This document shows, piece after piece, positions 44,832-53,102 of a stretch of DNA of 64,000 nt (position 1 is its first letter; the number at the start of each line of letters is the position of its first letter). The translations under genes were made by a program, and so were the position numbers. Under the pieces are notes generated by a model, which searched no databases, was not told the origin of the DNA, and saw nothing but the letters and a program-made list of their open reading frames with translations. The stretch is from Micromonospora phaseoli (lineage in GTDB: Bacteria; Actinomycetota; Actinomycetes; Mycobacteriales; Micromonosporaceae): positions 248,001 to 312,000 of the forward strand of contig NZ_FNYV01000006.1 of NCBI RefSeq assembly GCF_900109115.1, in the 5' to 3' direction.

Positions 44832-45290
44832 TCAGGCCGGCGGCGGGGCCACCGCCTGCGGGCGGTTCTCCCATTTGGTCGACAGCGCGATACCGGTACG
44901 GGTGGAGGCGACCCCGGGTGTCCGGTTCAGCCGCACGATCAACTGCTCCAACTCCGCGATGGTGCCCACCCGGGCCTTGAGCAGGAATGACTCGACCCCG
45001 GCCATGAAGTAGCAGGACTCGATCTCCGGGATGCCCCGGAACGCCTCCAGCACGTCGTCGGTGTCCGCTCCGGAATCCTCCACGATGCCGATCAGGGCGG
45101 TCACGCCGAGGCCGATGGTCTCCGGCTCGACCTCGGCTCGGTAGGCCCGGATGACACCGCTGGACTCCAGTTTGCCGACCCGTTCGTGCACCGCCGGAGC
45201 GGAGAGGCCGACCTGGCGGGCCAGCTCGGCGTAGGAGAGGCGGGCGTTGCCCCGGAGCAGGTCCACGAGGTTGAGGTCGATGGCGTCCAC
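44832..45290 (-). CDS. Lrp/AsnC family transcriptional regulator
   Basis: 152 residues: N-terminal HTH (DLNLVDLLRGNARLSYAELARQVGLSAPAVHERVGKLESSGVIRAYRA) and C-terminal RAM effector domain (GVESFLLKARVGTIAELEQLI). Small amino acids usually act as effectors. Next to the cysteine-metabolism enzyme gene 74 bases downstream; in some bacteria Lrp-type proteins sense cysteine and induce desulfhydrases, so this one may do the same (inference). GTG start, TAGGGT at 45300-45305 as possible -10. Confidence 0.92.
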   Translation of the reverse strand: MDAIDLNLVDLLRGNARLSYAELARQVGLSAPAVHERVGKLESSGVIRAYRAEVEPETIGLGVTALIGIVEDSGADTDDVLEAFRGIPEIESCYFMAGVESFLLKARVGTIAELEQLIVRLNRTPGVASTRTGIALSTKWENRPQAVAPPPA

Positions 45291-45559
45291 GGACTGTAGA
45301 CCCTAGTCGGCAGGGCGTAACACCCGGACTCCGGCATGCGTTTGACCTGGCAGCGGGTAACAGTTCGCATACCCGGGCTTCGGAGGGCGTCTCGCCGGTA
45401 CCATTTACTAACTTCCCACTCAGTGCGTTTTTCGCGTTTGGCGGACAGGCCTGGTCGCCGGTGCTGTAATTGCCATACGTCCCTCATGACGGCTCTGGGC
45501 TCGCACCGGCCGGGGGCAGTGTGTTCAGCCGGGGGCTTCGTCGATGCGAGGAGGGGGCT
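45291..45559. other. Divergent intergenic region Lrp / BldC-like gene
   Basis: About 270 bases with mixed promoters: toward the Lrp gene a TAGGGT -10 near 45300-45305; toward the BldC-like gene a relatively AT-rich stretch (ATTTACTAACTTCCC near 45402) and TTGACC near 45342. No gene seen. CGAGGAGGGGG at the end is the ribosome site of the BldC-like gene. Confidence 0.4.
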
Positions 45560-45826
45560 GTGGACACTGGAGATCGCCTGCTGACACCGGGTGAAGTCGC
45601 CGCGCTGTTTCGGGTTGACCCGAAGACTGTGACGCGATGGGCGGCGGCGGGCCGGATCGGCAGCATCCGGACTCCAGGAGGGCATCGCCGGTTTCGGGAA
45701 TCCGAGGTGCGGGCCCTGCTTGAAGGGGAGGGCATGCTGGAAGAGGCGGACGACATGGGTAGACCGCGAAACGCGGGCCCGGCGGCCTCGACCGGCCCTG
45801 GCCCGGCAAACGCCGGCATGTACTGA
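45560..45826 (+). CDS. bldC: BldC-like MerR-type helix-turn-helix protein
   Basis: 88 residues, single winged helix: LLTPGEVAALFRVDPKTVTRWAAAGRIGSIRTPGGHRRFRESEVRALL, matching the small BldC developmental regulator of Streptomyces (68 residues), with a longer, low-complexity C-terminal tail here. BldC forms head-to-tail filaments on direct repeats in promoters of developmental genes. GTG start with a strong CGAGGAGGGGG ribosome site. A bidirectional terminator follows at 45847. Confidence 0.88.
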   Translation: MDTGDRLLTPGEVAALFRVDPKTVTRWAAAGRIGSIRTPGGHRRFRESEVRALLEGEGMLEEADDMGRPRNAGPAASTGPGPANAGMY

Positions 45827-45846
45827 CTTCAGTGGTGCGGGTCGGG

Positions 45847-45877
45847 ACGCGGACCGGTCGTCAGGTCCGGTCCGCGT
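45847..45877. terminator. Bidirectional hairpin between BldC-like and ubiX
   Basis: ACGCGGACCGG (45847-45857) pairs with 45867-45877 around a 9-base loop; the ubiX stop codon lies in the loop. Fits a shared terminator for the two convergent genes. Confidence 0.65.
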
Positions 45878-46490
45878 TCAGCCTTCCGGCCCAACGCCGG
45901 AACAGGGTGTGGGGTACGCCCAGGGCGTCGAGCACCTTGCCGGCCACGAAATCCACGAGCTGTGCGGCAGAGGCGTCGGCTCCGGCACCGTAGAAGCCGG
46001 GGCTGGCCGGTAGCACCACCGCGCCGGCGTCGTGCAGTGCGATCAGGTGCTCCAGGTGACTGCGGGTCACCGGCGTCTCGCGGGGCACCATGACCACCCG
46101 TCGGCGTTCCTTCAGGTTCACCTCGGCGGCGCGTTGCAACAGGTCCTTCGACAGGCCGATGGCGATCCCGGCGCAGGCCGCCGTGCTGGCCGGTACCACC
46201 GCCATGCCGCGGACCGGGTAGGAGCCGCTGCTCGGCCCGGCCGCCAGGTCACCGGCGGGCCAGTGGCGGACGTCCGCGTCGCCGAGTGCCCGCCCGAGCC
46301 AGGCCGCCAGATCGTCCCGCCAGTGCGCGTCGCGGAACGGACGACCGGTCTCGTCGAGGACGGTCAGCCGGGCGGCCCGGGACACGATCAGGTCCACCGG
46401 CTCTCCCGCGTCGAGCAGCCCGCGTACGACTGCGGCCGCGTACGGCGTGCCGGACGCCCCGGACACCCCGACCACCCATGGTTCGCGCAT
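45861..46490 (-). CDS. ubiX: Flavin prenyltransferase UbiX (MqnM-like)
   Basis: 209-residue flavin prenyltransferase that makes prenylated FMN for UbiD decarboxylases. GVSGASGTPYAAAVV at the N-terminus is the flavin-binding motif; VVPASTAACAGIAIGLSKDLLQRAAEVNLKERR is the conserved core. The start is the ATG of MREPWVVGV. It is 2 kb from the UbiD-type decarboxylase at 48520-49980, so both probably act in the late futalosine pathway that removes the carboxyl group of the naphthoate. Confidence 0.92.
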   Translation of the reverse strand: MREPWVVGVSGASGTPYAAAVVRGLLDAGEPVDLIVSRAARLTVLDETGRPFRDAHWRDDLAAWLGRALGDADVRHWPAGDLAAGPSSGSYPVRGMAVVPASTAACAGIAIGLSKDLLQRAAEVNLKERRRVVMVPRETPVTRSHLEHLIALHDAGAVVLPASPGFYGAGADASAAQLVDFVAGKVLDALGVPHTLFRRWAGRLNADRT

Positions 46491-46626
46491 CCCCACAGCC
46501 TGCCTGGTGGCCGCCAGTGCCGGTTCGGGTACCCCGGGAAAGAGCTCCGGTCGGGACTGCGGCGGTGAGGGTGACCTGGCATGCTGCCGGAGGCAGAGCG
46601 CCGTGGCGGTGGACGGGAGATCCGGG

Positions 46627-47667
46627 ATGACCGACGAGATCATCCCGTCGCCGGGCGAGGGCGCCCGCCACCTCCTGCTGTCGCTTCGTGCCGCCTGCCC
46701 GCTGCCGCCCGGGCTCTCGCCGTACGCCGACGCGGTGCAGGAATGGTTGGTGTCCTGGCTGCCGACGAACGGGCCGCCGTTGGACGCGCCGACCCGCGAC
46801 CGGTTGGACCGGGCGGGTTTCGCCCGTTACGCCGGACGGCTCTACCCGGACGCCACCGAGCCCGACCTGCGGGTGCTGGCTGCCCTGTTCACCTGGTTCT
46901 TCCTGGTCGACGACGCCTGTGACAGACCTGGCCGGCTCGACCTGGACGAGATCCGCGGCCTGCGCGACGGGGCGGTGGTGCTGCTGCGCGGCACCCCCCG
47001 GCTGCGGCACGCGGGTCTGGGCGGCCCGCTGCGCCGGCTGCTGGTGAGCGCGTGGCGGGAGCCCCGGCGGCGGATGCCGGCCCGCTGGCGGCAGCGCTTC
47101 GCCGACGCGGTCGCCCACCACCTCGACGGCACCTGGCGGGAGGCGGTGAACAAGGCCACCGGTCACGCGCCGGGCGTCGACGAGTACGTCGAGCTTCGCC
47201 GGGCCACCTCGGCGGCGTACGTGTCGTACCCGCTGGTGGAGTTCGTCAGCGGCCGACCGCTACCCGACCCGGTCTACCACCACCCGCTGCTGAGCCGGAT
47301 CCGGGACATCGGCAACGACCTGCTCTCCTGGTACAACGACCTCGCCTCGCTGGAGCGGGACCAGATCTTCTCCGGCGGCCACAACCTGGTGCTGGCCCTG
47401 GCCGCGGAGCGCCGCGTACCGGTGCCGGACGCCGTCGAACTGGCGGCGCAGCGCTGGCACGGGTCGATGCGCCAGTTCGTCGCCCTGCGCGCGACGGTGC
47501 CCTCGTTCGGCCCGGCGTTGGACGCCGCCGTCACCGGGCACCTCGACGGGGTGGCCCGGGCGGTGCGCGGCACCATCGACTGGACCGTGGAGAGCGCCCG
47601 CTACGCGGCCGGGCCGGTCAGGGACGCAGTCCGAGCCGAATCACCAGGTCGAGCAGGGCGAAGGTGA
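46627..47667 (+). CDS. Class I terpene synthase (terpene cyclase)
   Basis: 346 residues. The Asp-rich motif DDACD at 95-99 and the NSE motif NDLLSWYND at 230-238 (N230, S234, D238), both needed for Mg2+-diphosphate binding, are in the expected spacing of about 135 residues. Product unknown: sesquiterpene cyclases are most common, but mono- or diterpene is possible. On the opposite strand of the menaquinone genes around it; its last 50 bases overlap the 3' end of the prenyltransferase gene. GGGAG precedes the ATG. Confidence 0.9.
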   Translation: MTDEIIPSPGEGARHLLLSLRAACPLPPGLSPYADAVQEWLVSWLPTNGPPLDAPTRDRLDRAGFARYAGRLYPDATEPDLRVLAALFTWFFLVDDACDRPGRLDLDEIRGLRDGAVVLLRGTPRLRHAGLGGPLRRLLVSAWREPRRRMPARWRQRFADAVAHHLDGTWREAVNKATGHAPGVDEYVELRRATSAAYVSYPLVEFVSGRPLPDPVYHHPLLSRIRDIGNDLLSWYNDLASLERDQIFSGGHNLVLALAAERRVPVPDAVELAAQRWHGSMRQFVALRATVPSFGPALDAAVTGHLDGVARAVRGTIDWTVESARYAAGPVRDAVRAESPGRAGRR

Positions 47668-48520
47668 ACAACGCGATGCCGACGAAGCCGTTGGCGGTGA
47701 AGAACGCCCGGTTGACCCGGCTCAGGTCGGCCGGCGTGACCACCAGGTGCTGGTAGCCGAAGGCGACCGCGGTCAGCGCCAGGCCGATCCACCAGAGCCA
47801 GCCGAGGCCGATCAGCACACCGAACCACAGGAACAGCGCGAAGGTCACCACGTGCGCGACCGTGGAGGCGTGCAGCGCGAACCGCAGCCCGTAGCGGGCC
47901 GGCACGCTGTGCACGCCGATCTTCCGGTCCACCTCGGCGTCCTGGCAGGCGTAGATCAGGTCGAAGCCGCCGATCCAGAGGCCGACGGCGGCGCCGAGCA
48001 GCCAGGCCGGCCCGGAGCCGGCGAGGGTGCCGGTCACCGCGAGCCAGGCGCCGATCGGGCCGACCGCCTGGGCGAGGGCCAGGATGGCGTGCGGCCAGTT
48101 GGTGAACCGCTTGCCGTACGGGTAGACGACCAGCGGCACCACGGCCAGCGGCGCGAGCACCAGGCAGAGCGGGTTGAGCAGGGCGGCGGCGGCCAGGAAG
48201 ACCACCAGGGCGACGCCCGCACCGGTCCAGGCCGTCCGCAGGCTCACCGCCCCGGTCACCAGCTCCCGATTCGCGGTACGCGGATTCCGCGCGTCGATCC
48301 GGCGATCCAGGATCCGGTTCGCGGCCATCGCGAACGTCCGTGCGCCGACCATCGCCACGGTGATCAGCAGCAGGTCGAGCCAGCGCACCGTTGCGCCGTT
48401 GACCTGCATCGCTGCAAACGCCGACAGGTACGCGAACGGCAGCGCGAACACCGAGTGCTCGATCGCCACGAGCTTGAGGAAGGACTTGACCCGGCCGGGC
48501 CGTTCCAGCACTGCCGTCAT
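47618..48520 (-). CDS. mqnP: UbiA-family prenyltransferase, probable menaquinone MqnP
   Basis: 300-residue membrane prenyltransferase with about nine helices. Both Asp-rich motifs are present: NRILDRRIDARNPRT and YACQDAEVDRKIG, which bind the polyprenyl diphosphate through Mg2+. Set between ubiX and the UbiD-type gene and with mqnA/C/E in the window it likely attaches the isoprenoid tail to 1,4-dihydroxy-6-naphthoate. The ATG overlaps the stop of the UbiD-type gene by one base (TGATG). Confidence 0.9.
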   Translation of the reverse strand: MTAVLERPGRVKSFLKLVAIEHSVFALPFAYLSAFAAMQVNGATVRWLDLLLITVAMVGARTFAMAANRILDRRIDARNPRTANRELVTGAVSLRTAWTGAGVALVVFLAAAALLNPLCLVLAPLAVVPLVVYPYGKRFTNWPHAILALAQAVGPIGAWLAVTGTLAGSGPAWLLGAAVGLWIGGFDLIYACQDAEVDRKIGVHSVPARYGLRFALHASTVAHVVTFALFLWFGVLIGLGWLWWIGLALTAVAFGYQHLVVTPADLSRVNRAFFTANGFVGIALFTFALLDLVIRLGLRP

Positions 48521-49980
48521 CAGATGCCGTACTCCTTCCAGCGCTTGTCGACCAGCGACACGACCTCGGGCGCCATGGTCATCTCCTCGGGCCAGCCCCG
48601 GTGGTAGCCCTCCTCGGGCAGCTTGCGGGTGGCGTCGACGCCCGCCTTGCCACCCCAGAACTGCTGGTACGACGAGTGGTCGAGGTGATCGACCGGGCCC
48701 TCGGTGAGCAGCAGGTCCCGGGCGTAGTCGACGTTGCCGAACGCGCGGAAGGCCACCTCCTGGTAGTCGTGCACGTCGCAGTCCTCGTCCACGATCACGA
48801 TCAGCTTGGTCAGCGACATCATGTGCGCGCCCCAGATCGCGTTCATCACCTTCTGCGCGTGCTTCGGGTACCGCTTGCGGATCGAGACGATCGCGCAGTT
48901 GTGGAAGACCCCGGCGGCCGGCAGGTTGTAGTCGACGATGTCCGGGATGAGGAACCGCAGCAGCGGCGCGAAGATCCGCTCGGTGGCCTTGCCGAGGCCG
49001 TGGTCCTCCTGCGGCGGCTTCGAGGTGACGATCGAGTGGTACACCGGGTCACGCTGCATGGTCATCGCCTCGACATGCAGCACGGGGAACGGCTCGACCG
49101 GGGTGTAGAAGCCGGTGTGGTCGCCGAACGGTCCCTCCGGCAGCCGCTCGCCCGGCTCCAGGTAGCCCTCCAGCACCACCTGGGCGTGCGCCGGTACCTG
49201 CAACGGCACGGTCAGGCAGTCGACCATCTCCACCCGCTCGCCGCGCAGGAACCCGGCGAACAGGTATTCGTCGATGTCCGCGGGCAGCGGCGCACTCGAC
49301 GCGTAGCTGACCACCGGGTCGCAGCCGATGGCGATCGCGACCGGCAGCCGCTGGCCGAGCCGCTCGGCGACGGCGTGGTGCGCGGTGGAGTTCTTGTGGA
49401 TCTGCCAGTGCATGCCGAGGGTGTTGTGGCTGTGCTGCTGGAGCCGGTACAACCCGAGGTTCCGCTTGCCGGTCTCCGGGTGCTTGGTGTGGGTCAGCCC
49501 GAAGTTGTGGAAGATCCCGCCGTCGCCGGGCCACACCTGGAGTCCGGGCAACCGGTTCAGGTCGACGTCGTCACCCCGGTAGACCACCTGCTGGCAGGGG
49601 GCGGTCTTGACCTTCTTGGGCGGCATCGACTTGAGCTGCATCACCTTGCCCAGGCCACCCATCATGCCGGCGAAGCCCACCGGCAGTTCCGGCTTGAGCA
49701 TCTCGCCGATCCGGTTGCCGATCTCGTCCAGCGACTCGACGCCGAGGGCCATCGCGGTGCGCTTCTCGGTGCCGAAGAGGTTGATCGCCACCGGCATCTC
49801 GCCCCGGGTGGGCCGCTCGAAGAGCAGCGCCGGCCCGCCGGCCCGGACCGCCCGGGTGACCACCTCACTGATCTCCAGCGTGGGGTCGACCGGCACGCTC
49901 ACGCGGCGCAGCTCGCCCTCGCGCTCCAGCGCCGCGAGAAAGTCCTTCAGATCGGTGTACGGGAACCCACGAGCCGCCAT
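48520..49980 (-). CDS. mqnL: UbiD-family decarboxylase, probable menaquinone MqnL
   Basis: 486-residue prenyl-FMN-dependent decarboxylase. Motifs PEGPFGDHTGFYTPVEPFP and FHNCAIVSIRKRYPKHAQKVMNAIWG are family hallmarks; the E-R-E active-site region is in the N-terminal half. Menaquinone-type UbiDs decarboxylate the prenylated naphthoate. It depends on UbiX cofactor. The ATG of MAARGFPYTD gives the normal length; the longer ORF adds non-conserved residues. Followed by the UbiA-type gene with one-base overlap. Confidence 0.9.
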   Translation of the reverse strand: MAARGFPYTDLKDFLAALEREGELRRVSVPVDPTLEISEVVTRAVRAGGPALLFERPTRGEMPVAINLFGTEKRTAMALGVESLDEIGNRIGEMLKPELPVGFAGMMGGLGKVMQLKSMPPKKVKTAPCQQVVYRGDDVDLNRLPGLQVWPGDGGIFHNFGLTHTKHPETGKRNLGLYRLQQHSHNTLGMHWQIHKNSTAHHAVAERLGQRLPVAIAIGCDPVVSYASSAPLPADIDEYLFAGFLRGERVEMVDCLTVPLQVPAHAQVVLEGYLEPGERLPEGPFGDHTGFYTPVEPFPVLHVEAMTMQRDPVYHSIVTSKPPQEDHGLGKATERIFAPLLRFLIPDIVDYNLPAAGVFHNCAIVSIRKRYPKHAQKVMNAIWGAHMMSLTKLIVIVDEDCDVHDYQEVAFRAFGNVDYARDLLLTEGPVDHLDHSSYQQFWGGKAGVDATRKLPEEGYHRGWPEEMTMAPEVVSLVDKRWKEYGI

Positions 49981-50156
49981 GCCAGCAAGTCTCCCGCACC
50001 GCCTGACCGGTCCGCCAAGCCGGGCTGGCATTCGGGCGGAGATCACGTCGCACGGGGCACCGGGCGTCGTACCCCGCATCTAAACTCATGACTCCCGACC
50101 GGCCCGGCGCGCAGGGCGCCGGTGTGCCGTCGGGCCCCCTCGGTTTAAGGAGTCAG

Positions 50157-51569
50157 ATGCGATCTGTGCGCAGTCCGCACGCCCGGGCGGTACGCGCCGC
50201 CGTGGCGCTGGCGGTCGCCACGTCGGCCGTGGCGTTCGGGGCCCCGGCCCACGCCGAGACCGGGTCCGGTTGGTTCCAGGCCCACCTTGACGATGTCGTG
50301 ATCGGGGCGGCCGGCGCTCCCGGCAAGGCCAAGCAGCTCTACGTGTTCGCCCAGGAGGCGGTTAACCCCCGGGTCGTCGTCGACCTGACCGACCTGGCCG
50401 GCGTCGCCACCGCCGAGTTCCCCGCCTGGTGCGCCACCGCCGGCACCCAGGTCACCTGCCCGCTCCCGCCGGACGTCGACCCGACCGCCAGCCTCCAGGC
50501 CGGCAGCATCCCGGTGCTGTTCCGGCCGGTGGCCGGCGCCGCCGAGGGCGACAGCGCCACCGTCGCGTACCAGGCGCTGGCCGACAACGCCGAGCCCTCG
50601 GTGGCGACGGCAACGATCTCCGTCAGCGACGGGGCGGATCTGGTCAACCTGGGCGACGGCCGGGTGGACACGGCCGCCGTCGGCGACCGGTTGGCCGCAC
50701 CGGTCCGGCTCACCAACGTCGGCAACCGCACCAGCCGGGGAGTCCGGGTCACCTTCACCCTCTCCTCCGGGCTGACGCCCTCGACGTGGTCCAACTGCTG
50801 GTACGCCCCGCTGACCGGTCACCGCACGTCGGTCGTCTGCGACCTCACCGCACGGGCCCGGCCGGGGACGACGATGGAGGTTCCGGGCGGTTTCGGGTTC
50901 GAGATCGGCGATTCGGCGTACGCCGGGGAGAGCCTCGACCAGTTCGTCGAGCCGCTGGCGGGCGCCGCGCCGCTGCCGTCGCAGCTGGGCTACCAGCGGC
51001 GGGAGGGTGGCACGGAGCTGATGCTGCGGCCCACCCGCGCCGCCATCGCCTCGGCCCGCACCCTCACCAGGGAGATCGACCCGAGCGACAACTGGGCGTC
51101 CTTCTACGTCGACGAGGTGCCGAACAGCCTGGACCTGGCCGCCCTGGCGGAGCCGGTCGTCGGTCCGGTCGGCGCTTCGGCCACCCTGCGCTTCGGGGTC
51201 CGCAACAACGGCGCGGGGAGCCTCGACGAGTTCCGCAACGGCGCGGGCGAGGTGGCCCCGTTCTACCTGAAGGTGCCGACCGGGGTGACCGTGGAGTCGG
51301 TGCCCGAGCCCTGCTTCGCCCTCCACGAGACGGCGGACGGCTGGTACGGCGGCGAGCCGCTGCTCGGTGCCTCCTGGTACCGCTGCGCGGTGCCCAGCTC
51401 GGTCTTCGCCGCCGGGGAGACCCACCAGGTGGACTTCGGTGTCCGGATCATCGCCGTGGCCGGCGAGACCGGTGCGGTGAGCCTCAACGCGCCGGGGCCG
51501 TACCGCTCCTGGTGGGATGACGACGCGGACAACGACGAGGTCCCGGTCGTCGTCTACGCCCAGTCCTGA
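50157..51569 (+). CDS. Secreted protein of unknown function with Ig-like/CARDB-type domains
   Basis: 470 residues. Signal peptide ends near GAPAHAETG. The rest is beta-rich and low in Lys, with stretches such as PVRLTNVGNRTSRGVRVTFTLSSGL and TLRFGVRNNGAGSLDEF that look like repeated immunoglobulin-like DUF11/CARDB domains, as in the LPVTG protein at 12582 but without a sorting signal. AAGGAGT four bases before ATG marks the start. Function unknown; likely cell envelope. Confidence 0.8.
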   Translation: MRSVRSPHARAVRAAVALAVATSAVAFGAPAHAETGSGWFQAHLDDVVIGAAGAPGKAKQLYVFAQEAVNPRVVVDLTDLAGVATAEFPAWCATAGTQVTCPLPPDVDPTASLQAGSIPVLFRPVAGAAEGDSATVAYQALADNAEPSVATATISVSDGADLVNLGDGRVDTAAVGDRLAAPVRLTNVGNRTSRGVRVTFTLSSGLTPSTWSNCWYAPLTGHRTSVVCDLTARARPGTTMEVPGGFGFEIGDSAYAGESLDQFVEPLAGAAPLPSQLGYQRREGGTELMLRPTRAAIASARTLTREIDPSDNWASFYVDEVPNSLDLAALAEPVVGPVGASATLRFGVRNNGAGSLDEFRNGAGEVAPFYLKVPTGVTVESVPEPCFALHETADGWYGGEPLLGASWYRCAVPSSVFAAGETHQVDFGVRIIAVAGETGAVSLNAPGPYRSWWDDDADNDEVPVVVYAQS

Positions 51570-51631
51570 TCGTGGTCGTGCGGGGTGACCGGTGCCAGCC
51601 GGTCACTCCGCCGGCCTCGGCAGCCGTGCTG

Positions 51632-51823
51632 TCATTGCCGGCGGGTCGACTGCACGAAGGCGTGCCAGGCCGCCGGGCCGAAGATCAGCACAGCGCCGTC
51701 GCGGTCCTTGCTGTCGCGTACCGCGATCGTGCCGAGCAGGTTGTCGGCCACCTCGACGCAGTTGCCGCCGTTGGTGCTGCTCCGGGTGCTGGTGCGCCAC
51801 CGGGCGCCGGTCAGCTCCGCCAT
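51632..51823 (-). CDS. DUF397 protein
   Basis: 63 residues with the DUF397 pattern: ARWRTSTRSSTNGGNCVEVA ... IAVRDSKDRDGAVLIFGPAAWHAFV. DUF397 genes usually pair with an upstream XRE regulator; here no XRE gene precedes it, so it is an orphan. ATG start with a GGAGGTGGCGGAG purine run upstream. Confidence 0.85.
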   Translation of the reverse strand: MAELTGARWRTSTRSSTNGGNCVEVADNLLGTIAVRDSKDRDGAVLIFGPAAWHAFVQSTRRQ

Positions 51824-52097
51824 GACTCCGCCACCTCCGTCAACAGCGCGGAACTGATGCGGGGCCGTCCGGCACGCCGGCGACGGATGGCCTTCGGAAT
51901 CTTGGAGATTCTCCGTTCGCTGCGGACGGAAAAATCTCCAAGATTCCGAGCGTGCAGGAGGACAACCGGTCGTCGGGGCACGGCCGGTGGGCTGGTGGGC
52001 GGGGCGACATAACTCACCGGGTCTGGAGCGGCACCGACCACGACCGACAAGGTTGACGCATGTCGGATGTCGACCTCAGATCGGCAGTGCAGAATGG
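51824..52097. other. Intergenic region with hairpin, DUF397 to ccsB
   Basis: About 270 bases without a gene. It holds the palindrome at 51895-51948; the rest is ordinary high-GC sequence near 51824-51894 and 51950-52097. Confidence 0.4.
51895..51948. repeat. Palindrome with 16-bp perfect outer stem
   Basis: CGGAATCTTGGAGATT (51895-51910) pairs perfectly with 51933-51948; an inner stem TCCGT/ACGGA (51912-51916 with 51926-51930) extends it. AT-richer than its context. It lies between the stop of ccsB and the start of the DUF397 gene on the same strand and could act as terminator for the ccs operon. Confidence 0.75.
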
Positions 52098-53102
52098 TCA
52101 GAGGCCGCCGTACGAGTGCAGTCCCTCGAAGAAGATGTTCACGCCGAAGAGATTCATCAGCACCGTCAGGAAGCCGAGGATGGCCAGCCAGGCGGCCACG
52201 TTCCGCTTCACGCTCGGTGTGGCCCGGGCGTGCAGGTAGCCCGCGTACACCACCCAGGAGATGAACGCCCAGGTCTCCTTCGGGTCCCAGCCCCACGGTC
52301 GACCCCAGGCCGCCTCGGCCCAGATCGCTCCGGCGATCACCGCGAAGGTGAAGATCGGGAATGAGAAGGCGTGCAGCACGAAGGTGAGCCGCTCCAGCCC
52401 GGCCGCCGCGGGCAGCCGCCTCGCCAGGGTGTACGGGAAGCTGCGCTTGCCGTCCTCGTACCCGGCCCGCATCAGGTACGCCACCGCCGGCACCACGCCC
52501 AGCAGGAAGAGCCCCGAGGCGAAGACGATGGTCGACACGTGCACGATGAACCAGTACGAGTTGAGCGCCGGCACCAGCGGCACGATCGGGGTGTAGAGCA
52601 CCAACTCTGCGGTGGCCACCAGGAGCACCATCACCAGGGTCAGGAAGAGCCCGAGGCGGCGCAGGAACGGCCATTTCACCAGTACGACCAGCCAGGCGGC
52701 GACCCCGATGAACGAGACCGTGAGCACGAACTCGTACATGTTGCCCCACGGCATCCGGTCCGCCGCGAGACCGCGGGTGACCAGGCCGGCCAGGTGCAGC
52801 GCCGCGCCCAGGACGGTCAGCCCGACCGCGATCCGCCCGGCCCACTCGGCCCGCCGCGCGGTGCGCTCGGCCCGGCTGGGTACCTCGGTCGCCACCGCGC
52901 CACCGGCCGCCACGCCACCGCCCAGCGCGCCACCGGCCGCGCCGCCCGGGGAGGCGGCGGCGCCGACCAGTTCGCGCGCGGGTGCCGCGACGGCCCTGGC
53001 GCGCACGTTACCGAGGGCGTACTCGACCGCGTGGCTGATCATCGCCAGCAGGTAGACCAGGGTGGCGATCGACACCACCTGGTCGGAGAGTGCGGACATC
53101 AC
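52098..53102 (-). CDS. ccsB: Cytochrome c biogenesis protein CcsB/ResC
   Basis: 334-residue membrane protein with about eight helices, one half of the System II heme-handling/cytochrome c synthetase complex. The tryptophan-rich WWD-type heme motif is WGRPWGWDPKETWAFISW. An Ala/Gly-rich hydrophilic loop of about 50 residues is inserted after the first helix. Start GTG (GTGATG; ATG is one codon in) overlaps the resB stop by four bases. Confidence 0.92.
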   Translation of the reverse strand: MMSALSDQVVSIATLVYLLAMISHAVEYALGNVRARAVAAPARELVGAAASPGGAAGGALGGGVAAGGAVATEVPSRAERTARRAEWAGRIAVGLTVLGAALHLAGLVTRGLAADRMPWGNMYEFVLTVSFIGVAAWLVVLVKWPFLRRLGLFLTLVMVLLVATAELVLYTPIVPLVPALNSYWFIVHVSTIVFASGLFLLGVVPAVAYLMRAGYEDGKRSFPYTLARRLPAAAGLERLTFVLHAFSFPIFTFAVIAGAIWAEAAWGRPWGWDPKETWAFISWVVYAGYLHARATPSVKRNVAAWLAILGFLTVLMNLFGVNIFFEGLHSYGGL

